Shown piece by piece: positions 59,958 through 64,000 of a stretch of DNA of 64,000 nt. A program made the position numbers and the translations under genes. Position 1 is the stretch's first letter. The number at the start of each line of letters is the position of its first letter. The notes below the pieces were generated by a model. It saw nothing but the letters and a program-made list of their open reading frames with translations. It did not search any database and was not told where the DNA came from. The DNA lies in NCBI GenBank assembly GCA_903898675.1, contig CAIUGM010000005.1, forward strand, positions 1 through 64,000, read 5' to 3'. Source of the stretch: an uncultured Verrucomicrobiota bacterium. Its GTDB lineage: Bacteria > Verrucomicrobiota > Verrucomicrobiia > Opitutales > Opitutaceae.

Positions 59958-59959
59958 TT

Positions 59960-61594
59960 TCACGGTTCCAGCCAGACATCCTTATAGGGGTGGCGGTCGA
60001 GCAGGGTTGGGTGCCAGCCATGGACCGACGGGTGCACCAGACGAACGCTCGTGTAGTAATAGATTGGGATGATCGGCAGCTCGGTCAGCAGGATGGTCTC
60101 GGCGCGCTGCATCAGGAGCTGCCGGGCGGCGGGATCGGCCGTGCGGTCGGCCTCGAACAGCAGCGTGTCGTAGTTCGGGTTAGTCCAGCCGGTGTGATTG
60201 TTGTTCGAGTCGGAGCGGAAGACGTCGAGAAAGGTCTTCGGATCGAGGTAGTCGGCCGACCACTCGGCGCGCATGATCTGGTAGTCGAGGGTGCGGCGGT
60301 TGGCGAGCAGGGTGGCCTGCTCCATGTTGTTGATGCGCACGACGGCGCCCAGTTCCCGCCGCCACATTTCCTGGATCGCCTCGGCGATGGCCCGGTGATT
60401 CCCGGAACTGTTGATCATGATCTCCAGCGGAGGCAGGCCCTGGCCACCGGGATAGCCCGCCGCGGCGAGCAGGCGGCGCGCCTCGTCAAAATTGCCGTGC
60501 AGCGCCTCGGGCGGGACGTAGTCCCCGACGCCGGGCGGGGTGAAGGAGTGCGCGGATTGCTGGCCGCCGCGGGTGATCTTCTCCACGATGGCCGTCCGGT
60601 CGATGGCGGCCGCGAGGGCCTGCCGGACCTTGACGTTGCTCAGGCCGGGCCGGGTGGTGTTCAGGCGGTAGAAGTAAGTATCGAGAAACGCCCCGATCTG
60701 CAGCGCGCCGGATTGCTCGCGCCGGTAGGTGTCGACTTTCCCGACCGGCAGCGCCTCGGTGATGTGCAGCTGGCCGGCCCGGAAGGCGCGCTCCTCGCTC
60801 TCGACGTCGGTAGCGGGATGGAAGTGGATCGCGTTGAGCCGCACGGCGGCGGCGTCCCAGTAGGTCGGCGATTTTTCCACCACGATCACCTCGCCCCGTT
60901 TCCAGGCGGTGAGCACGAACGGACCGTTGCCAACGAGGCTGCCGGGCTGGGTCCAGCGGCTCCCGCGCTCAAAAGGCGTGCCGGATTTTTCCAGGGCGGG
61001 CAGATAAACCGGAAACCAGGCCGGGTGGGTCAGCAAGGACAGGAAATACGGCGCGGGGTGATTGAGGGTGAAACGCACGGTGCGGGCGTCCGGGGTCTGT
61101 ACGCCGACTGACGCAAAATCCTTGAGCGCGCCCTTGTGGTAGGCCTCGGCGTTCACCAGCACGTAAAGCATCGTCGCATAGTCGGCGCCCAGCGAGTGGG
61201 TGAGGACGCGCCGGATTGAATTGGAAAAATCCTGCGCCGTGACGGGCTGGCCGTTCGACCAGCGGGCGCTGGCGCGGAGGTGGAAAGTGTACGTCAGTCC
61301 GTCCGGGGCCACCTCCCAGCTCTCGGCCGTGCCGGGTACCGGATGCAAATCGACCGGGTCCTCGGCGACGAGGCCTTCAAACAGGGTGGAGACGACGTTG
61401 ATCTCCGGCAGGCCGGTGATGATGTGCGGGTCGAGTTCGGCGGGATCGGCGCTCAGGCCGCGGTGCAGCACCTGCTCGCGGATGCCCCGCTCGACCGGCG
61501 ACTCGCGTTTGCTGCAGGACACGAGCAGGCCCGCGCCACCCACCAGAAGAAATGAAAGAATGCCCCGGAAAATTTCGCGCGTCTTCGTGTGCAT
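59960..61594 (-). CDS. oppA: Oligopeptide-binding lipoprotein (OppA), fourth copy
   Basis: A 544-residue family 5 binding protein with a normal lipoprotein signal (ILSFLLVGGAGLLVSCSKRE, Cys about 30). Hallmarks: LSADPAELDPHIITGLPEIN, YTFHLRASARWSNGQPVTAQDF, VGNGPFVLTAWKRGEVIVV. Start ATG at 61594 overlapping the ispF stop by one base (TGATG). It is followed by its repeat-altered paralogue after 2 bases. Co-transcription of peptide-binding proteins with isoprenoid genes has no obvious metabolic logic. Confidence 0.92.
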   Translation of the reverse strand: MHTKTREIFRGILSFLLVGGAGLLVSCSKRESPVERGIREQVLHRGLSADPAELDPHIITGLPEINVVSTLFEGLVAEDPVDLHPVPGTAESWEVAPDGLTYTFHLRASARWSNGQPVTAQDFSNSIRRVLTHSLGADYATMLYVLVNAEAYHKGALKDFASVGVQTPDARTVRFTLNHPAPYFLSLLTHPAWFPVYLPALEKSGTPFERGSRWTQPGSLVGNGPFVLTAWKRGEVIVVEKSPTYWDAAAVRLNAIHFHPATDVESEERAFRAGQLHITEALPVGKVDTYRREQSGALQIGAFLDTYFYRLNTTRPGLSNVKVRQALAAAIDRTAIVEKITRGGQQSAHSFTPPGVGDYVPPEALHGNFDEARRLLAAAGYPGGQGLPPLEIMINSSGNHRAIAEAIQEMWRRELGAVVRINNMEQATLLANRRTLDYQIMRAEWSADYLDPKTFLDVFRSDSNNNHTGWTNPNYDTLLFEADRTADPAARQLLMQRAETILLTELPIIPIYYYTSVRLVHPSVHGWHPTLLDRHPYKDVWLEP

Positions 61595-62076
61595 CAAAGC
61601 TGCTGGATCAAGGCCACGGCGTGCGCGGCGATGGCGAGGCCGCGGCCGATGTCGTCGGCGCCCTCGTTGGTCGTGGCCTTCAGGCCGATGGCGTCGACGG
61701 GCAAACCCGTGGACCGGGCGAGGACGGCTTTCATTTCCGCCAGGCGTGGCGCAATCTTCGGCTGCTCGGCGATCAAGGTGGCGTCGAGGTTGACCGGTGA
61801 CCAGCCGCGCTCGCGCAGGACGGCGATCACGCGTTGGAGCAGGAGCTGCGAATCCGCGTTCTTATAAGCCGGGTCGGTGTTGGGAAATTGGTGGCCGATG
61901 TCGGGCAGGCCCGCGGCGCCGAGCAGGGCGTCGCAGATCGCGTGGGTCAGCGCATCGGCGTCGGAGTGGCCGGCGAGGCCGAAGGCCGTGTCGAAGGCGA
62001 CGCCGCCCAGCACCAGTTTCCGGCCGGCGGCCGTCCGGTGGATGTCGTAACCGTGGCCGATACGCAGGGCGGGCAT
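61594..62076 (-). CDS. ispF: 2-C-methyl-D-erythritol 2,4-cyclodiphosphate synthase
   Basis: A 160-residue enzyme of the MEP isoprenoid pathway. RIGHGYDIHR has the zinc-binding Asp and His near residues 11-13, GHSDADALTHAICDALLGAAGLPDIGHQFP is the long family signature, and TTNEGADDIGRG closes the active site at the subunit boundary. It cyclises CDP-methylerythritol 2-phosphate, releasing CMP, as a homotrimer. It follows ispD by 5 bases, the usual ispDF arrangement. Confidence 0.96.
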   Translation of the reverse strand: MPALRIGHGYDIHRTAAGRKLVLGGVAFDTAFGLAGHSDADALTHAICDALLGAAGLPDIGHQFPNTDPAYKNADSQLLLQRVIAVLRERGWSPVNLDATLIAEQPKIAPRLAEMKAVLARSTGLPVDAIGLKATTNEGADDIGRGLAIAAHAVALIQQL

Positions 62077-62081
62077 AAGCG

Positions 62082-62762
62082 TCAGGGAGCGAGCTCGGTG
62101 AGCAGGAATTCCAGGTAAGCCAGGTCCGACGGCGTGGTCAGCTTGGGATTCGGGTGCGGGTTTTCCAGCAGCGCGATCGGGTGCTTGAGCAATTCCACGG
62201 CGGCGGCGTCATCCGTGATGGTCAGCTTGCGCTCGGCCACGGCGGCGTAGGCGCGGCAGATCAGCTTCCGGGAGAAGACCTGCGGGGTCTCCATCGCCCA
62301 CAGGTGCTTGCGGACCAGGGTGCGCAGCCGGCCCTCGCCGTGGTGTTCCTTGATCGTGTCGGTGACGCGGTGCGCGAGTACGACCGCGTCCTCGCGGCGG
62401 ACGATCTTGTGCAGGGCGACCAGCTGGTCGGGCCGCACCAGCGGACGCGCGCAATCGTGGATGAAGACGTACTTCACGTCGTCCGGCAGCTCGGCCAGGG
62501 CGGCCGCCACGGAGTCCTGGCGTTCCTCGCCGCCCGGCACGAAGAGCGTGGGGGTCGGCGCGTAGGCCGACAACTCCACCATCTGGCGCTGGTCGTGATA
62601 GGTGACGATGAAGGTGTCGATCACGCCGCTGCGGTAGAACGCGCTCGCCGTGTGGGCGAACACCGGCTTGCCGCCGAGGGGCGCGAGCACCTTGTCGGCG
62701 ACGACGCCCTCCATGCGGCGGCCGCTGCCGGCGGCGAGAAGAATGGCGGCGGTACGGGACAT
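62082..62762 (-). CDS. ispD: 2-C-methyl-D-erythritol 4-phosphate cytidylyltransferase
   Basis: A 226-residue nucleotidyltransferase. ILLAAGSGRRMEGVVADKVLAPLGGKPVFAHT is the CTP-binding loop with the catalytic Arg and Lys; VFIHDCARPLVRPDQL is the conserved HDxARP motif. It joins CTP and MEP to CDP-methylerythritol, the step before IspE. The ispE gene starts 1 kb away on the other strand. ATG at 62762, first gene of the transcript running through ispF into the opp genes; an intergenic repeat lies in its promoter region. Confidence 0.96.
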   Translation of the reverse strand: MSRTAAILLAAGSGRRMEGVVADKVLAPLGGKPVFAHTASAFYRSGVIDTFIVTYHDQRQMVELSAYAPTPTLFVPGGEERQDSVAAALAELPDDVKYVFIHDCARPLVRPDQLVALHKIVRREDAVVLAHRVTDTIKEHHGEGRLRTLVRKHLWAMETPQVFSRKLICRAYAAVAERKLTITDDAAAVELLKHPIALLENPHPNPKLTTPSDLAYLEFLLTELAP

Positions 62763-62764
62763 GT

Positions 62765-62896
62765 TATTGGACGACGGGACGACGGGACGACGGGACAGCG
62801 GGACTGCAGGCCGCGGATTGCACGGTCGGTGTGATTAGAAGATCAATAATTGTAGAGGTCATGGTCTTGTTGTCCGTAGTCCTGTGGTCCCGTCGT
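62765..62896. repeat. Intergenic repeat, family E
   Basis: GGACGACGGGACGACGGGAC (from 62768) with one more unit faces TTGTTGTCCGTAGTCCTGTG and GTCCCGTCGTC (62868-62897) across about 70 bases. The left side is a short tandem of GACGACGG units. It fills the whole space between pyrF and ispD. Confidence 0.8.
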
Positions 62897-62897
62897 C

Positions 62898-63590
62898 TCA
62901 TCCGAGCTCCGCGAGGATGGCTCTCGCGGCCGCGGCGGGATCGGCGGCCTTCAGGATCGGGCGACCGACGACGATGTAGGTGGAGCCGGCGCGGGCGGCC
63001 TCGGCGGGCGTCATGACCCGTTTCTGGTCATCGCCGCCCGTCTCGTTGGCCGGGCGGATGCCGGGGGTGATGAGCTGCATGCCGGCGGGCAGCTTTTGGC
63101 GCAGCATGGCCACTTCCAGCGGAGAGCAAACGAGGCCGCGCAGTCCGGCGTCGGCGGCGAGCTGGCCGAGGCGCGCGACCTGGTCGGCGGAGGAGGCGGT
63201 GACACCGATCTCGTTCAGGCCGGCCGTGTCCATGGAGGTGAGGACGGTGACGCCAAGCAGGAGGAGACTGGGATTGTGCTTCAGTTGCGCGGCCCGGGCG
63301 GCCCGCATCATTTCGCCACCGCCGGCGGTGTGCAGCGTGAGCATCTGGATCGGCAGCGGGGCCAGCGACTCCACGGCCTTAGCGACCGTGTTGGGGATGT
63401 CGTGCAGCTTCAGATCGAGGAAGATGTTGAAGCCCAGCCCGGCCACCTCGCGCACATACCCGGGGCCGTAGGCCGTGAACATCTGGAGGCCGATCTTCAC
63501 CCAGCGCAGCTGGCCCCGCAGCTGGTGGAGGATGGGCGCGGCTTCTTCGCGGGTCGGGACGTCGAGGGCCAGGATCAAATCGCAGGGCAT
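62898..63590 (-). CDS. pyrF: Orotidine 5'-phosphate decarboxylase
   Basis: A 230-residue TIM-barrel enzyme of the bacterial group I type. LILALDVPTREEAAPIL has the first active-site Asp, VKIGLQMFTAYGP the Lys of the phosphate end, and FLDLKLHDIPNTV the catalytic DxKxxDI motif (Asp-Lys-Asp). TPGIRPANETGGDDQKRVMTP binds phosphate. It makes UMP from OMP in pyrimidine synthesis. ATG at 63590. It is flanked by repeat families E and C and appears monocistronic. Confidence 0.96.
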   Translation of the reverse strand: MPCDLILALDVPTREEAAPILHQLRGQLRWVKIGLQMFTAYGPGYVREVAGLGFNIFLDLKLHDIPNTVAKAVESLAPLPIQMLTLHTAGGGEMMRAARAAQLKHNPSLLLLGVTVLTSMDTAGLNEIGVTASSADQVARLGQLAADAGLRGLVCSPLEVAMLRQKLPAGMQLITPGIRPANETGGDDQKRVMTPAEAARAGSTYIVVGRPILKAADPAAAARAILAELG

Positions 63591-63600
63591 GTTGGGAAAC

Positions 63601-63768
63601 CACTAATGGACACTAATGGACACTAATCAAAGAGAGAAATGAGGCGGACACACCGAGGTTGGATGAGGCTCCTGCAGCGGAGAAAACTCCGGGCACTGCG
63701 ACCATGCGGTCCGACCGGGGTTTTGGGCTAGGATTGGGGCGCATTAGTGTCCATTAGTGGTTAACTAT
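63601..63768. repeat. Dyad intergenic repeat, family C
   Basis: Left arm CCACTAATGGACACTAATGG and one further ACACTAAT (63601-63629) faces GCATTAGTGTCCATTAGTGG ending TTAAC (63741-63765). About 110 GC-rich bases between look unrelated. It contains the promoter region of the divergent genes pyrF and ispE. Confidence 0.85.
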
Positions 63769-63771
63769 TTC

Positions 63772-64000
63772 ATGGCCGTCACCGTTTTTAGTCCCGCCAA
63801 AATCAATCTTTACCTCGCCGTAACCGGCCGGCGCCCCGACGGCTTCCATGACCTGGTCTCGGTGGCGGCGCCCCTCGACTTCGGCGATGAGCTGGAAGCG
63901 GAGCGCCAGCCGGGAGGGGTTGGCCGCCAGTTCAGCCTGACGTGCGACCATCCGGAGGTGCCGCGGGACGATTCCAACCTGGTTTTGAAGGCGGCGCGCG
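63772..64000 (+). CDS. ispE: 4-diphosphocytidyl-2-C-methyl-D-erythritol kinase, 5' part
   Basis: The first 76 residues of a GHMP kinase, cut by the window end. FSPAKINLYLAVTGRRPDGFHDLVS is the unmistakable IspE N-terminus: the Lys of PAKINL and the Asp-Gly-xH motif are active-site and substrate contacts. The enzyme phosphorylates CDP-methylerythritol with ATP, so three successive MEP-pathway steps are encoded within 2.5 kb. ATG at 63772, right after a family C repeat arm. Confidence 0.95.
   Translation, partial: MAVTVFSPAKINLYLAVTGRRPDGFHDLVSVAAPLDFGDELEAERQPGGVGRQFSLTCDHPEVPRDDSNLVLKAAR

Noticed and set aside
2083-63768. Repeats as a CRISPR array
   Set aside because: Arms are inverted pairs at scattered sites with different spacings; there are no regularly spaced direct repeats and no cas genes.

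Overview
The window is about 65% GC and fits a member of Opitutaceae (Verrucomicrobiota). That placement is inference from: many AT-rich dyad repeats between genes, a PEP-CTERM protein built of autotransporter-associated beta-strand repeats, DUF5069 and TIGR03067-type proteins, and a MoxR/Bat operon with fused genes. It carries about 57 protein genes, the 3' end of a tRNA-Leu, no CRISPR array, no prophage and no insertion sequence. Gene density is that of a chromosome core.

Layout. 1-7.8 kb: tRNA end, lipoprotein, MFS exporter, PLP-dependent dehydratase, glyoxalase, membrane protein, OGG-type glycosylase, a first OppA-like lipoprotein. 7.9-13.1 kb: ECF sigma factor with an anti-sigma/VWA fusion, then a PEP-CTERM surface protein broken by an amber codon. 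13.2-19.2 kb: small housekeeping genes (yhcH, rlmJ, hsp20, MazG-like, gluQ, LOG-like). 19.2-27.3 kb: moxR-DUF58-batA-batBC-batDE on the minus strand. 27.4-30.9 kb: release-factor-like protein, MOSC protein, rmuC. 31.1-40.9 kb: a dense signalling island. 41-47 kb: purine nucleoside scavenging genes (two nucleosidases, a base permease, adenosine deaminase, surE). 47.2-53 kb: pnp, rpsO, DUF721, MsbA-like exporter. 53-61.6 kb: oligopeptide uptake genes with three OppA paralogues and an M28 peptidase. 61.6-64 kb: ispF, ispD, pyrF and the start of ispE.

The signalling island is the best candidate for a new system. One arm encodes a LuxD-like acyl-transferase/thioesterase fused to a SAM methyltransferase, overlapping a multi-pass membrane histidine kinase, then a GAF-receiver protein. 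The divergent arm encodes a pseudo-receiver/GAF/PAS kinase, a FadL-type outer-membrane fatty-acid channel and a receiver-kinase. The layout suggests a cell-cell signalling circuit using a fatty-acid methyl ester, comparable in logic to phcBSRQ of Ralstonia; this is inference.

The second theme is repeat DNA entering proteins. At least ten unlike intergenic repeat types occur here, and several lie in frame inside genes: the OGG-type glycosylase, the VWA protein, batD (twice), the batB/batC junction, a MOSC protein, and an OppA-like lipoprotein whose signal peptide is almost entirely repeat-derived.
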